A stretch of 64,000 bases of DNA from CAJXZP01 sp963974475 (GCA_963974475.1 CAXBCR010000005.1:124001-188000); one strand, 5' to 3'. Shown: positions 51,176 through 61,022, numbered from the stretch's first letter. The notes: generated by a model not told the origin, from the sequence alone. A program made the numbers and translations.

Positions 51176-51280
51176 ATGAAAAACAGTGATAACACCAATT
51201 GGAATAGAATCTACGCACTTGTGCTTGGGTTTTTAGTTCTTCAAATAGTGGTTTACTACCTAATTTCTTCAATATGGTAG
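51176..51280 (+). CDS. 34-residue membrane microprotein upstream of the symporter
   Basis: MKNSDNTNWNRIY and then one hydrophobic helix, ALVLGFLVLQIVVYYLISS, ending IW. It starts 6 bases after the deacetylase stop and overlaps the symporter start by seven bases (ATGGTAG), so it is tightly coupled. I recall similar WNRIY-plus-helix peptides before symporters of this type. A small transporter subunit, like YhdT-type partners, is the best guess. Confidence 0.7.
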   Translation: MKNSDNTNWNRIYALVLGFLVLQIVVYYLISSIW

Positions 51281-52965
51281 CGTTAGATTGGATTGTACTG
51301 TTAGGTACTCTGCTGTTTATTGTGATTTACGGTACTTGGAAAACTCGAAAAAACCAAAACATTTCGAGTTACCTCAAAGGCGATAACCAAATGGGCGCGT
51401 GGACCATTGGCTTGTCGGTAATGGCTACGCAAGCTAGTGCGATCACCTTTCTTTCTACCCCAGGCCAAGCCTATGAAAACGGGATGGGTTTCATTCAGTT
51501 TTATTTTGGGTTACCACTAGCTCTAATCATTGTTTCAGCGGTTTTTATTCCTATTTACTATAAGCTAAATGTATATACAGCTTACGAATATTTAGAAGAC
51601 CGATTTGGATTAAACACCCGACTATTCACGGCATTTTTGTTTTTAATTTCTCGTGGATTAGCTGCAGGAATCACCATTTATGCCCCGTCTATAGTGCTAT
51701 CTTCCTTATTGGGATGGGATTTGGATTTAACCAATATTTTTGTTGGGATTTTAGTCATCATTTACACCGTTTCGGGGGGTACCAAGGCAGTTAGCCTTAC
51801 CCAAAAGTGGCAAATGGGCATCATTATGTTTGGAATGTTCACCGCCTTTTTTCTAATTATCGACCATTTAAAAAGCGATGTTTCTTTTAGTCAAGCCGTG
51901 GACATTGGCGGAATGCTAGGCAAAATGGAAATTATTAATACCGATTTCAATTTGAAAAACCGATATACCATTTGGACAGGTTTACTGGGTGGTTTGTTTT
52001 TATCGCTATCCTATTTTGGTACCGACCAAAGTCAAGTGCAGCGATATTTGGGAGGTAAAAACATGAAAGAAAGCCGGATGGGAATGATGTTTAATGCGGT
52101 ATTGAAAGTACCCATGCAGTTTTTCATCTTGTTTGTAGGACTAATGGTTTTTGTTTTTTACCAATTTAACGCCCCACCTGCATTCTTTAATTCTCCCGGA
52201 AAAGAAAAAATATACCAGTCGGTAAAAGCAGGTGAATTTCAAAAATTAGAACAGGATTACGCGCGTACATTTCAACAGAAAAAACAGGCTATTGAAGGGT
52301 ACTTGCACGCGCCAAACGAACAAGAAAAAAGCCAATTTCAGGAAGAATCGGTGGCGTTGTATCAGGAATCGCAAAATATCCGTTCTCAAATGCGCGAAGT
52401 CATCAAGGCATCCGATACCGGAGTGGATGGAAAAGATACCGATTACGTATTTCTCACCTTCATATTAAAGTACCTGCCGCATGGTGTGATTGGGCTTTTG
52501 CTAGCCGTAATTTTGTCGGCCGCTATGTCATCTACCGCGAGCGAAATAAATGCGTTGGCATCTACCACTTTGGTTGATTATTATAAGCGATTAATCAAAA
52601 CCGATGGTACCGACCAGCATTACGTGAACGCATCGAAGTTGCTTACCGTAATATGGGGAATTTTGGCCATCGGTATTGCGCTTTCTGCCCATTTGTTCGA
52701 CAACCTTATTCAGTTGGTGAATATATTGGGTTCGCTATTTTACGGAACCATTCTTGGAATATTTTTGACCGCTTTCTTTTTCAAATTTGTGCGTCAAAAA
52801 GCGTTGCTTATTGGTGCGTTTACGGGGCAAATATTGGTACTGAGTTTACATACCTTAACGGTTCTTGGGAAACTAGATTTAGGCTATTTGTGGTATAATG
52901 TAATTGGTAGTTTAGTCGTTATTTCCGTGGCGCTATTGAGCCAAGTTTTTACCTCGAAAGCGTAA
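51274..52965 (+). CDS. Sodium:solute symporter (SSS family)
   Basis: A 563-residue transporter with about 13 membrane helices. SSS hallmarks are the early segment SVMATQASAITFLSTPGQAY, the ISRGLAAGITIYAPSIVLSS segment and VILSAAMSSTASEINALAST near helix 8, which contains the Na2-site serines. A cytoplasmic insertion of about 90 residues (FNSPGKEKIYQSVKAGEFQK to DTGVDGKDTD) is predicted helical. It imports an unknown solute with Na+. Linked to the deacetylase, so an amino sugar or related product is an inference. It starts inside the microprotein gene. Confidence 0.92.
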   Translation: MVALDWIVLLGTLLFIVIYGTWKTRKNQNISSYLKGDNQMGAWTIGLSVMATQASAITFLSTPGQAYENGMGFIQFYFGLPLALIIVSAVFIPIYYKLNVYTAYEYLEDRFGLNTRLFTAFLFLISRGLAAGITIYAPSIVLSSLLGWDLDLTNIFVGILVIIYTVSGGTKAVSLTQKWQMGIIMFGMFTAFFLIIDHLKSDVSFSQAVDIGGMLGKMEIINTDFNLKNRYTIWTGLLGGLFLSLSYFGTDQSQVQRYLGGKNMKESRMGMMFNAVLKVPMQFFILFVGLMVFVFYQFNAPPAFFNSPGKEKIYQSVKAGEFQKLEQDYARTFQQKKQAIEGYLHAPNEQEKSQFQEESVALYQESQNIRSQMREVIKASDTGVDGKDTDYVFLTFILKYLPHGVIGLLLAVILSAAMSSTASEINALASTTLVDYYKRLIKTDGTDQHYVNASKLLTVIWGILAIGIALSAHLFDNLIQLVNILGSLFYGTILGIFLTAFFFKFVRQKALLIGAFTGQILVLSLHTLTVLGKLDLGYLWYNVIGSLVVISVALLSQVFTSKA

Positions 52966-53047
52966 AATTACTTTTATTTGTGACCGCAACCCACTTATGA
53001 GTGTTGAAAACATTGAGGTTGCTGCCAATTCTAAGAGTGTACATCCC

Positions 53048-53055
53048 TAATTTTG
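53048..53055 (+). promoter_or_regulatory. Predicted -7 element of the 53093 gene
   Basis: TAATTTTG, an exact TAnnTTTG match, 37 bases before the ATG. Confidence 0.45.
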
Positions 53056-53092
53056 CAAATTGCGGTAGCGTATTGGCTATCGCTCAATTTGT

Positions 53093-53773
53093 ATGCAAAA
53101 ACTGCTCACCATTTTATTGATTAGTTTCCCGCTCATTGGTTTTTCCCAATTTGGGGTAAGCGAATACTATTTAGCTCCTAGGTTCGGAATTGGGATGGGA
53201 ATGAACAGTTATTCTTACTTTTCATCAGTTAACGGAACAATTACTGATGAACCCATATTTGTTCAAATGGAATTGGGTAATGGAATGAGCCCTGAAGTGG
53301 CACTTGGGTTTAAACTAATCAAAGATGTATATGTAGAAACCTCGCTAGGTTATGTTATTCATAAGGATTTTTATAGCACACAATCTGGTGGACAAACCGT
53401 GCAACAAGGATATTCTTTTAATCGATTCAATCTCCAATTGAATGGAAAGTACTATGTGCCAATTAATGATAAGTTCATTTTAGACTTTTTTGGTGGAATA
53501 GCGTATTCGATACCGAAAGATTTAATTGTGAAAATAGGTGGGAAAACTGAAATCATAAGATATGCCGGAAGTACAGGAATGCAGTTTGGATTTGGTGGCG
53601 ATTATGTGCTAGGAGATATTAGTTTACATGGCGGCATTCGTTACAGATTGGAACGTTTTACCATTAAACCTAATCAAAAATTACCTACCGATTTTAGCTT
53701 TTTAAATCCTGGGTTTGATAATATTAGTAGTAGCGGAATTGACCTTATTTTTTCGGTACAGTTTAATTTTTAA
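53093..53773 (+). CDS. Outer-membrane beta-barrel protein
   Basis: A 226-residue protein with a signal peptide (LLTILLISFPLIGFSQ) and about ten predicted strands (GIGMGMNSYSYFSS, VYVETSLGYVIHKDF, FNLQLNGKYYVP, FILDFFGGIAYSIP, SLHGGIRYRLERF). It ends LIFSVQFNF with a terminal Phe as expected for barrel insertion. No partner genes are obvious. The function is unknown. Confidence 0.82.
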   Translation: MQKLLTILLISFPLIGFSQFGVSEYYLAPRFGIGMGMNSYSYFSSVNGTITDEPIFVQMELGNGMSPEVALGFKLIKDVYVETSLGYVIHKDFYSTQSGGQTVQQGYSFNRFNLQLNGKYYVPINDKFILDFFGGIAYSIPKDLIVKIGGKTEIIRYAGSTGMQFGFGGDYVLGDISLHGGIRYRLERFTIKPNQKLPTDFSFLNPGFDNISSSGIDLIFSVQFNF

Positions 53774-53779
53774 GTACGA

Positions 53780-54829
53780 CTATAGAAGCTCGTTCAAAGG
53801 TATTTTTACCGAAAATGAGATGTTTCTGTTTACCAATTCACCCATTTTTTCGCAACCAGTAAATAGAGTGGTGCTATGATACTTATTGAGTGCTACAGCC
53901 AATTCTTGTATTTTTTCTGGCGTTGAAATAGTGTCTCCCGACATTACTCGCATCAGCTTTCTGTATTGATACATGGAAAGTCTAATTCGTTTAGAAATTA
54001 GTGCGCGTTCTTCATAACGGTATTGTTGTATGGATTCTCGTGTAATATGTTTTAAGGAGAGGGAAACGAATTTGGCATTTTCTTTAAAAAACTGCAACAA
54101 ATACATTTTTATATTCCCCTCGTATGCCTCTTGGTCAAAGTCAATGGCTCTAATGCGATACTGAATTTGGTCAAAATCGGGCGTGATATCAACTACATAG
54201 TTGTAGTCGCGCATATCACCCAGTAATCGTACAAACGAACGCTCATTAAACTTTACAAATTCTTTCGCTATCCGAACCAAATTGTGTTTTTGCTCATTGA
54301 GCGTTTGATTAATAAACCGATCACCCGGAATACCCATAATATGCTCTTCTACCAAGGTATGGTTATGAATAAAATAGTTGATTTTATTGGGCGAAGTAAT
54401 ATGTTCTAACTCCAACCCATATACCCTTGAAGCATCGGCTTTTTTGATGTAATAATAATCATGGTTATCATTTACCAAGTTGATTATTTTAATGCGAAAT
54501 GGATGAGAATTTCCAAACAAACAATAGTCTATTCTGCCCACGGATAAATGGTCCATAGCTTTGGCAGAGCCCGTAGATGTTAGTTTAACGTATATTTCAA
54601 GTAGTCCTTGATACACCTCCTTGTTTTCGGATGGGCTGTAGCTTACCGAGTGCCATAAGGTATCTTCTCCCTTGGCATCTAATAACGGAAAAGAATTTTC
54701 ATACCGTAATAAATCGCGATATTCCAAAGGCATTTCTACCAGGCGATGAAACTCTTTTAAGTACGTACGAAGCGAATCGCCTACCGGATAATTGGGTTTT
54801 TTTCTGGATATTATATTGTGTTCATCCAT
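53780..54829 (-). CDS. Uncharacterised protein with a kinase-like motif order
   Basis: A 349-residue soluble protein. I do not recognise the family. In order it has YYIKKADA (Lys129/Lys130), LELEHI (Glu140/Glu142), a hinge-like VEEHIMGIPG (160-169), GDMRDYNYVV with Asp205 and Asn210, and RAIDFDQ with Asp230. This resembles the ATP-Lys, catalytic-loop D-x4-N and metal-Asp order of kinase-like phosphotransferases, but there is no glycine-rich loop I can see. It starts one base after the histidine kinase gene and must be co-transcribed with it. Confidence 0.78.
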   Translation of the reverse strand: MDEHNIISRKKPNYPVGDSLRTYLKEFHRLVEMPLEYRDLLRYENSFPLLDAKGEDTLWHSVSYSPSENKEVYQGLLEIYVKLTSTGSAKAMDHLSVGRIDYCLFGNSHPFRIKIINLVNDNHDYYYIKKADASRVYGLELEHITSPNKINYFIHNHTLVEEHIMGIPGDRFINQTLNEQKHNLVRIAKEFVKFNERSFVRLLGDMRDYNYVVDITPDFDQIQYRIRAIDFDQEAYEGNIKMYLLQFFKENAKFVSLSLKHITRESIQQYRYEERALISKRIRLSMYQYRKLMRVMSGDTISTPEKIQELAVALNKYHSTTLFTGCEKMGELVNRNISFSVKIPLNELL

Positions 54830-54830
54830 T

Positions 54831-56540
54831 CTACTTGCCGTTAGATAATGCGATTTGGAAGATAGCTACCGTTCCCCCTTCGGTTGATCTGGAAAAGGCT
54901 AAAGTTCCGCCTGCTTTTTTCGCAAATTCTTTGGATAATGTTAACCCAATTCCTGCGCCCTTTTCTCCAAAACTTCCGGTTTTAGCTTTTATTTCAGCCG
55001 ACTCATTCAAGGCTTGAATCACCGTTTCGGGAATTCCGGGTCCTTGGTCCGTAATTTTAATATAAAGCGATCCGTCATTTTGAAATGATTCAATTCTTAT
55101 TTCAGAGTTGGTTGGGCTAAATTTAATGGCGTTGCTAAGTAAGTTGCGCAATACTATTTGAAATAATCCCTCATCCGAAACTATCTCTACTTGCGCTAAT
55201 GATGTGGAAAGTTGAATTTCTTTTTCTTTCGATAATTGACTTACCTGATTTAAGATTTGAGTAATCGCAAAAAAGGAATCGAAAGGCTCATTATTTACCT
55301 TTAAACCGTCAATCTGACTTCTAGCCCATTTTAACAAATTGTCGAGAATCAATAACCCACTTTGGGTACTAGCCAAAATGGTTTTATCCATTTCTTTCAT
55401 TTCATCTTCGCTAAAATTAACTCCCGAATTTTTGGCTTGATGAAACGTGATTACCTGCGCTAATGGGGCTCGCATATCGTGACTAATTACGGAAAGTACT
55501 TTGTTTTTGAAATGATCTAACTCGGCCAATCGGTTTACTCTAACTAATGACTCCTGATGTAGTTTATTTCTTCTACGTGAATTACGAATAGTAAAAAATA
55601 AGGTAAGACCTAAGGCTAGTATAGCCACTAAGCCTATGGTGGTATAAATAATATATTTTTGACGTTGATATTGCGCAATTTCCACCTGTGCTTGTAGGTA
55701 CATCTTTTCCGTTTCTGCTTTTTGCTGTTGCAATTTTTCTTGAAACTGATTTAACTGAAAAGTAATTTTGTCATTATTGATTTCATAATTCACACTATCG
55801 CGAAGTTTTAAGTATTTCACTGTGTTTTTATAATCTTTTTCATCGTCATATAAAATGGATAAAAAAGTATAAGCCATTTTTCGATAAATGGGAACATCCA
55901 TTTTGTCTAAAATAGCGAGTGCTTTAAAAATAACCTCCTTCGCTTTTTCATTTTCTCGACCCTCCCAAAATAAATGAGCCATATTTATATAAGGTAAAGC
56001 TACCCCTGCAGTGTCTTTAGATTGAAGAAAAAGGTCGACCGATTTCTGAATGTATTTTAAAGAGGAATCCGGATTTATATCCGTATAACTTGCACCTAGC
56101 AGGTTATACAACAACGGTACATAACTTCTTTTTTGATATTTATCAGCTAACGCCATTCCTTTGGAAGCCCAAAAAATGGCTTTTTCATGTTCACTAATTT
56201 CATAATAGATGGAACCCCGAATAAGATAAAGACCTATTTGGTGGTGCGGTTTGATGAAATAGTTAGAATTTTCAAGTCGATTTAGAATATCTAATGCCTC
56301 AGAGTGGCTTCCTCCGCCTCTGCTGGCATCGGCCATTCGTAAAGTTATGGTAACAATCCTATTGGTATCCTTTAGACGTATGTATTCTGTTTTTAAAGCA
56401 GAAAAATTGATGAATAAATCTCCGAAATCATTGCTTGCCGCTAATTCTTTGTTCTCCAGAAGTAGGGAGTCCAAATACGGGTTTTGACCAAAAGATGGAA
56501 CAGCAATGTTTAGAAGAAATATGAAAAGTATGAATCTCAA
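54831..56540 (-). CDS. TPR sensor histidine kinase
   Basis: A 569-residue kinase: signal peptide (1-19), about five tetratricopeptide-like repeats (80-260), a coiled coil (262-295), one membrane helix (about 297-317), then the phosphoacceptor ISHDMRAPL (His354) and an ATPase domain with NLLSNAIKF, DQGPGIPE and GEKGAGIGLTLSKEF. No receiver or DNA-binding domain follows and no response regulator is encoded nearby. It is the first gene of a pair with the kinase-like protein at 53780. The start codon is TTG. Confidence 0.9.
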   Translation of the reverse strand: MRFILFIFLLNIAVPSFGQNPYLDSLLLENKELAASNDFGDLFINFSALKTEYIRLKDTNRIVTITLRMADASRGGGSHSEALDILNRLENSNYFIKPHHQIGLYLIRGSIYYEISEHEKAIFWASKGMALADKYQKRSYVPLLYNLLGASYTDINPDSSLKYIQKSVDLFLQSKDTAGVALPYINMAHLFWEGRENEKAKEVIFKALAILDKMDVPIYRKMAYTFLSILYDDEKDYKNTVKYLKLRDSVNYEINNDKITFQLNQFQEKLQQQKAETEKMYLQAQVEIAQYQRQKYIIYTTIGLVAILALGLTLFFTIRNSRRRNKLHQESLVRVNRLAELDHFKNKVLSVISHDMRAPLAQVITFHQAKNSGVNFSEDEMKEMDKTILASTQSGLLILDNLLKWARSQIDGLKVNNEPFDSFFAITQILNQVSQLSKEKEIQLSTSLAQVEIVSDEGLFQIVLRNLLSNAIKFSPTNSEIRIESFQNDGSLYIKITDQGPGIPETVIQALNESAEIKAKTGSFGEKGAGIGLTLSKEFAKKAGGTLAFSRSTEGGTVAIFQIALSNGK

Positions 56541-56756
56541 CGTATGGTTTATTTGTGTGATTCAATATTAAAATATCTTCGGTGATTATACACGGTTTTT
56601 ATTGATTTCTTGAAAATGAATAAAAGGGAGTTGTCAAAATTCTATTTGGAGTGGCTCTATCAATGGGAATCAGCAGTTGGCTACGTGTTGATATTGTGAC
56701 TAACTTAATTTGTATTTGGATTCAAAAAAAGGATATTTGCACCCAAATTGAATCAC

Positions 56757-57335
56757 ATGATCGAAGTCGGTAAAGCTATTATTTCAAGAGACGTTTTTAA
56801 AAAGGAATTTGTATGCAATCTTTCTGCATGTAAAGGAGAGTGTTGTATAGCTGGAGATGCGGGAGCGCCACTAGAAGATGAGGAAAAAGTAATTTTAGAT
56901 ACCATTTATCCAAAGGTAAAACCTTTTATGCGCCCTGAAGGAATTGAGGCGGTAGAACAACAAGGCACATCTGTATTTGACCAAACCGACAACGAATACG
57001 AAACAGCCCTTGTGAATGGAGCCGAATGTGCATTTGTGGTGTATGGCGAAGATGGTTCAGCTTTGTGTTCGATAGAAAAAGCCTATAACGCTGGAAAAGT
57101 AGATTGGCCCAAACCGTTGTCGTGTCATTTGTATCCTATTCGTATAAAAAAATACCGTGATTTTGACTCCGTAAATTACGATAAATGGGAGATTTGTGCC
57201 GATGCATGTACCCTTGGACAGGAACTAAGTGTACCAGTATATCGTTTTTTAAAGGACCCTCTCATTCGTAAGTACGGAGAAGAATGGTACCAAGAATTGG
57301 CCGAAGTAGCCGTGCTGGTAGAAAAGGAACTGTAG
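56757..57335 (+). CDS. DUF3109 family cysteine-rich protein
   Basis: 192 residues from ATG at 56757. The conserved cysteines are in FVCNLSACKGECCIAGDAG, AECAFVVYGEDGSALCSIEKA, LSCHLYPIRI and EICADACTLG. This matches DUF3109, a relative of YkgJ-type proteins presumed to bind metal or iron-sulfur clusters. A TAnnTTTG-like element (GATATTTG, seven of eight) lies 17 bases upstream. The function is unknown. Confidence 0.88.
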   Translation: MIEVGKAIISRDVFKKEFVCNLSACKGECCIAGDAGAPLEDEEKVILDTIYPKVKPFMRPEGIEAVEQQGTSVFDQTDNEYETALVNGAECAFVVYGEDGSALCSIEKAYNAGKVDWPKPLSCHLYPIRIKKYRDFDSVNYDKWEICADACTLGQELSVPVYRFLKDPLIRKYGEEWYQELAEVAVLVEKEL

Positions 57336-57787
57336 TTGTTTTTGTAGAAAACGGGGTGTTGTTTCCAAACTTTTCAAGTTGAAAGAATACGCATTAAGAA
57401 ATAGGCAATATTCAATACGCAAATCAAAAATTGGAAAATAACCGCAGTATAACCCATCGCTGAGCATTGCTTATTGCGTGTTGATTATTGAATATTTAAA
57501 CCGAAAAGGCTCCACAAAAAAGCAACTTTTAAGGTCGAATACATTGAGTTTAATTTCTCAATTTTCAAGTTGAAAGAATACGCATTAAGCAAAGCAAAAC
57601 AGCGTATCACCCCTATTCATAAATGAACGAATAACGAATACCGAACAAGGAATGAGGAAGTAAAAAAACAACTCAGAAAAATCGTTAAACCTCACCCTTT
57701 ACACTCTCCACTAAAAACTAAACAATAAGCACTAAAAACTAAGCACTAAAAACTAAAAACCAAAAACCAAAAACTCCCCTTTCAATC
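57336..57787. other. Intergenic repeat region
   Basis: 452 bases with no credible gene. A 28-base direct repeat occurs at 57371-57398 and 57562-57589; it begins TTTTCAAGTTGAAAG, itself a partial palindrome, and ends GCATTAAG. Near 57715-57776 there is a degenerate tandem tract of AAAAACTA/AAAAACCA and CACTA units. Neither looks like a CRISPR or terminator. Confidence 0.7.
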
Positions 57788-59128
57788 CTACAACAGCTCT
57801 CCCGCTAAATTGGCCAACTCGCTTCGTTCGCCTTTTTCTAGGGTCACGTGTGCAAAAATATCGTTGCCTTGAAGGCGGTCTATGAGGTATGAAAGTCCGT
57901 TGGAGTGTTCGTCCAAATAGGGAGTGTCGATTTGGTAGATATCGCCCGAAAAAATCATTTTGGTATTTTCGCCCGCACGGGTAATAATGGTCTTTATTTC
58001 GTGTGGTGTAAGGTTTTGCGCTTCATCCACTATAAAAATGACATTACTCAAACTCCTTCCACGAATGTACGCAAGAGGGGTTACTAATAATTTTTCTTTG
58101 TTTACCATCTCCTCAATTCGGTGGTAATTTGGGTCGGTTTCGCGCCATTGGTTTTTAATAAATTTGAGGTTATCCCATAACGGCTCCATATACGGGTTGA
58201 TTTTGGAAGTAATATCGCCTGGCAAAAATCCTAAATCTTTATTGCTGAGCGGTACAATAGGTCGGGCCAGATAAATTTGTTTGTACTGTCTTCTGCTTTC
58301 TATAGCCGCTGCCAATGACAATAAGGTTTTACCCGTTCCTGCAACACCTTGCAACGATACCAATTTCACATTCGGATTGAGAATAGCATGAATGGCAAAT
58401 GTTTGCTCCGCATTTCTAGGAGTTATACCGTAACAGTTGTGTTTGTCTACCCGTTCGAGCGCTTTTTCAAAAGGGTTGTAATAGGCCAAAACGGAATTAG
58501 CACTACTCTGCAAAATGTAATACTCATTGGCCGTAAACGTCATGAAATCAATATCGCTTACTTCAATTTTACCATCCTTATACAGTTTGTCAATCACATC
58601 TTCAGGCACGTTATCAATGTAGTTTTTGCCGGTGTTGAGGTGTTGCAAATCGCTGATTTTTCCAGTTTCATAATCGGCAGCGTTGATTCCTACTGCTTTT
58701 GCTTTTAGCCGAAGGTTAATATCTTTCGAAACCATGGTCACCAAAAACGTGGGGTTTTCTTCCGCCAAATTGATAGCCGCATTCAGTATTTTATGGTCGT
58801 TTTTATTCCCTCCAAAAATAATATCAGCTTCTGTTTGCCCCTGTTGGCCTTCCATAATTACTTTAAAACGGCCTTTACCTTTGCCATTTAATTGATTCCA
58901 TTCTTGTAAAAGGTGGTCGTCAGATAAGCGGTCGAGGGTGCGAATAAACTCACGAGCTTCAAAATTTTTGGTATCGCTACCTTTTTTGAAATTATCAAGT
59001 TCTTCCAGTACCGTTATGGGTATGGCGACATCATTATCTTCAAAATTATTAATGGAATTATGGTCAAATAAAATAACAGAGGTATCTAAAACGAAAATCT
59101 TGTGTTGCTTTTTTTTCTTAGCCATCAT
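57788..59128 (-). CDS. PIN-PhoH family protein
   Basis: A 446-residue protein with an N-terminal PIN nuclease-like domain (FVLDTSVIL with Asp15, and acidic DINLRL segment) followed by a PhoH-type ATPase domain (Walker A GVAGTGKTLL at 261-270, Walker B IFIVDEAQNL). Known PIN-PhoH proteins unwind and cleave RNA. Here it stands alone, divergent from RNase D, so the two RNA-processing genes are neighbours. The starting Met is doubled (MM), so 59125 is also possible. Confidence 0.93.
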   Translation of the reverse strand: MMAKKKKQHKIFVLDTSVILFDHNSINNFEDNDVAIPITVLEELDNFKKGSDTKNFEAREFIRTLDRLSDDHLLQEWNQLNGKGKGRFKVIMEGQQGQTEADIIFGGNKNDHKILNAAINLAEENPTFLVTMVSKDINLRLKAKAVGINAADYETGKISDLQHLNTGKNYIDNVPEDVIDKLYKDGKIEVSDIDFMTFTANEYYILQSSANSVLAYYNPFEKALERVDKHNCYGITPRNAEQTFAIHAILNPNVKLVSLQGVAGTGKTLLSLAAAIESRRQYKQIYLARPIVPLSNKDLGFLPGDITSKINPYMEPLWDNLKFIKNQWRETDPNYHRIEEMVNKEKLLVTPLAYIRGRSLSNVIFIVDEAQNLTPHEIKTIITRAGENTKMIFSGDIYQIDTPYLDEHSNGLSYLIDRLQGNDIFAHVTLEKGERSELANLAGELL

Positions 59129-59283
59129 GTAAAGTTTTAAGTGAGTATTTAAGTCGCAATAATTACGTTGGCTAAAGGTCTGAAATTTTTTTAAAGTATG
59201 GGTTAAGGAATGATTAATTTATTCGCAATTTTTTCTTTAAAATGTACGGCTAAATTGGGTTCCCATAATTAAAATGTGAAAAT

Positions 59284-60480
59284 ATGATGTACCTTTCGCC
59301 CATGGGTGAACAACAAACAACAAAGCACGTATATATTGATACCGAAGAAGGGCTTCAACAGTTTTATAATCAGAATAAAGACATCACTTGGTTAGGTTTT
59401 GATACCGAGTTTGTAGGGGAGCGAACGTACTTCCCAATTCTGTGTTTAGTGCAGGTGGCCACCACTCACGGAAACTACTTGATAGACCCGATAAAATTGG
59501 CGGATATTGGCTTGTTTTTAGACATGGTGAAAGACCCAAAAATTGTGAAATTGACGCATGCAGGTGAGAATGATTATCGTTTGTTGTATCAGCAATTTGG
59601 GGTGTTGCCGGTAAACGTGTATGATACCCAAATAGCGGCTGGATTTATAGGGTATAATTACCCCATTTCGTTTGCCAATTTGCTGCAAGGTGAATTACGA
59701 ATCACGTTGGATAAAGGACCCGCAGTTTCGGATTGGGAATCGCGACCCATATCTAAAAAGCAACTGCAATATGCCCTCAATGATGTTATTTATTTAGAGC
59801 GGTTATGGAATGGAATTAATCGTAAACTGAAAGAAAAGAATCGAGAAAACTGGGTAAACGAAGAATTTGATAAACTCACCTTAGCCAAAAGTTATGATGC
59901 CGTACCAAACAAAGAATTTTTGGCCAATAGCTTGTTGCCTAAGATTAATACTCGGGAGAAATTATTTTTAATGCGTTTATACAATTGGCGGATTGAAATG
60001 GCAGAAAAGAAAAACAAACCGAAAGAACGTATTTTACAGAAAAAGCTAATTAGCCATATTGTAAAAGGCGTGAAAGGTGGAAAAAGCAATCTGCGCAACA
60101 ATCGATTAATTCATTCTAATGTGATTGATAAAGATGGCGATAATTTTGTTCGGTTATATGAACAAGAAGAAACTCCTGAAGAAAGAGCGGTAATCGACAT
60201 GATTTCGAAACATGTGCCCATTAAACCGCGAATTGATGCGGTGATGGATATTTTATATTTAGGTATGAAAATTATTTGTAGCGAAAACAGAATAGCTCCC
60301 GAATTGGTAATTAATAGACCTAATTTTAAGCGAATGAAATGGGATTTGCCTTATTTTGATGAATCATTGGCCCAAGGATGGCGTAAAGAATTATTGGGCG
60401 AAAACGTGCTAAACAGTATTCGAAACCGAAACAAATTGAAAGTAGATACCAAGAGTGAATTCTTTGGATTGAAACTATAA
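59284..60480 (+). CDS. rnd: Ribonuclease D
   Basis: A 398-residue 3'-5' exoribonuclease for tRNA maturation. DEDD motifs: FDTEFVG (Asp40, Glu42), HAGENDYRLL, and YALNDVIYL near 160. An HRDC domain occupies about 215-285, and the C-terminal part also looks helical. The start at 59284 precedes another in-frame Met (PMGEQQ) and could be shorter by six residues. The neighbours are PhoH (divergent) and a membrane protein. Confidence 0.92.
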   Translation: MMYLSPMGEQQTTKHVYIDTEEGLQQFYNQNKDITWLGFDTEFVGERTYFPILCLVQVATTHGNYLIDPIKLADIGLFLDMVKDPKIVKLTHAGENDYRLLYQQFGVLPVNVYDTQIAAGFIGYNYPISFANLLQGELRITLDKGPAVSDWESRPISKKQLQYALNDVIYLERLWNGINRKLKEKNRENWVNEEFDKLTLAKSYDAVPNKEFLANSLLPKINTREKLFLMRLYNWRIEMAEKKNKPKERILQKKLISHIVKGVKGGKSNLRNNRLIHSNVIDKDGDNFVRLYEQEETPEERAVIDMISKHVPIKPRIDAVMDILYLGMKIICSENRIAPELVINRPNFKRMKWDLPYFDESLAQGWRKELLGENVLNSIRNRNKLKVDTKSEFFGLKL

Positions 60481-60546
60481 AGGAAAAGGAAACCTCCAAA
60501 TCACTATTTTTATACGTAAATCGAACTCCGGTTAAAGGGTGTTTTC

Positions 60547-60554
60547 TACCTTTG
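60547..60554 (+). promoter_or_regulatory. Predicted -7 element of the membrane protein-hflX pair
   Basis: TACCTTTG is an exact TAnnTTTG match, 24 bases before the ATG at 60579. Confidence 0.5.
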
Positions 60555-60578
60555 CCACTCAATTAAACCAACGTAATT

Positions 60579-61022
60579 ATGGACACATTTTTTTTAACAC
60601 TTCGAACCACTCATTACTTTATGATGATGGCTCTTTTGATATTTTTAGTTTTTACCATCGGTAAATTTGCATTTAGAAAAATAGGAAATGCACCTTTTGG
60701 CGAGTATGAAAACAAAACGACCTTATTCGTTATGATTCTTTCGCATATTCAATTGTTAATCGGTTTGGTATTACTAACCGTTGGCCCAATGAGCCAAAAT
60801 TTTGCAAATATGGGTGGAGTAATGAAAGATTCTTACCTGCGTATGATGACTGTGGAACATCCGTTAACTATGATAATCGGGGTAACTATGATTACCATTG
60901 GTAGAATAAAATTAAAAAAGAAAACAGAGGACGGTGCAAAGTATAAAACGGCAATTACGTTTTTTGCAATTGGTTTAATCTTTTTCTTAAGTAGAATTCC
61001 TTGGAGCCATTTGAATGGGTAA
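60579..61022 (+). CDS. Conserved four-helix membrane protein
   Basis: A 147-residue protein with four predicted helices (about 13-32, 48-68, 91-109 and 122-142). Two His residues near membrane edges (THYFMMMAL and LSHIQLLIG) could bind heme, and similar flavobacterial genes are often labelled cytochrome B, but this is not proven. It overlaps the hflX start by eight bases and is co-transcribed with it. Confidence 0.75.
   Translation: MDTFFLTLRTTHYFMMMALLIFLVFTIGKFAFRKIGNAPFGEYENKTTLFVMILSHIQLLIGLVLLTVGPMSQNFANMGGVMKDSYLRMMTVEHPLTMIIGVTMITIGRIKLKKKTEDGAKYKTAITFFAIGLIFFLSRIPWSHLNG

Noticed and set aside
57715..57776. Possible CRISPR-like array of short A-rich units
   Set aside because: Units are 8-12 bases, degenerate and without spacers; no cas genes are present.
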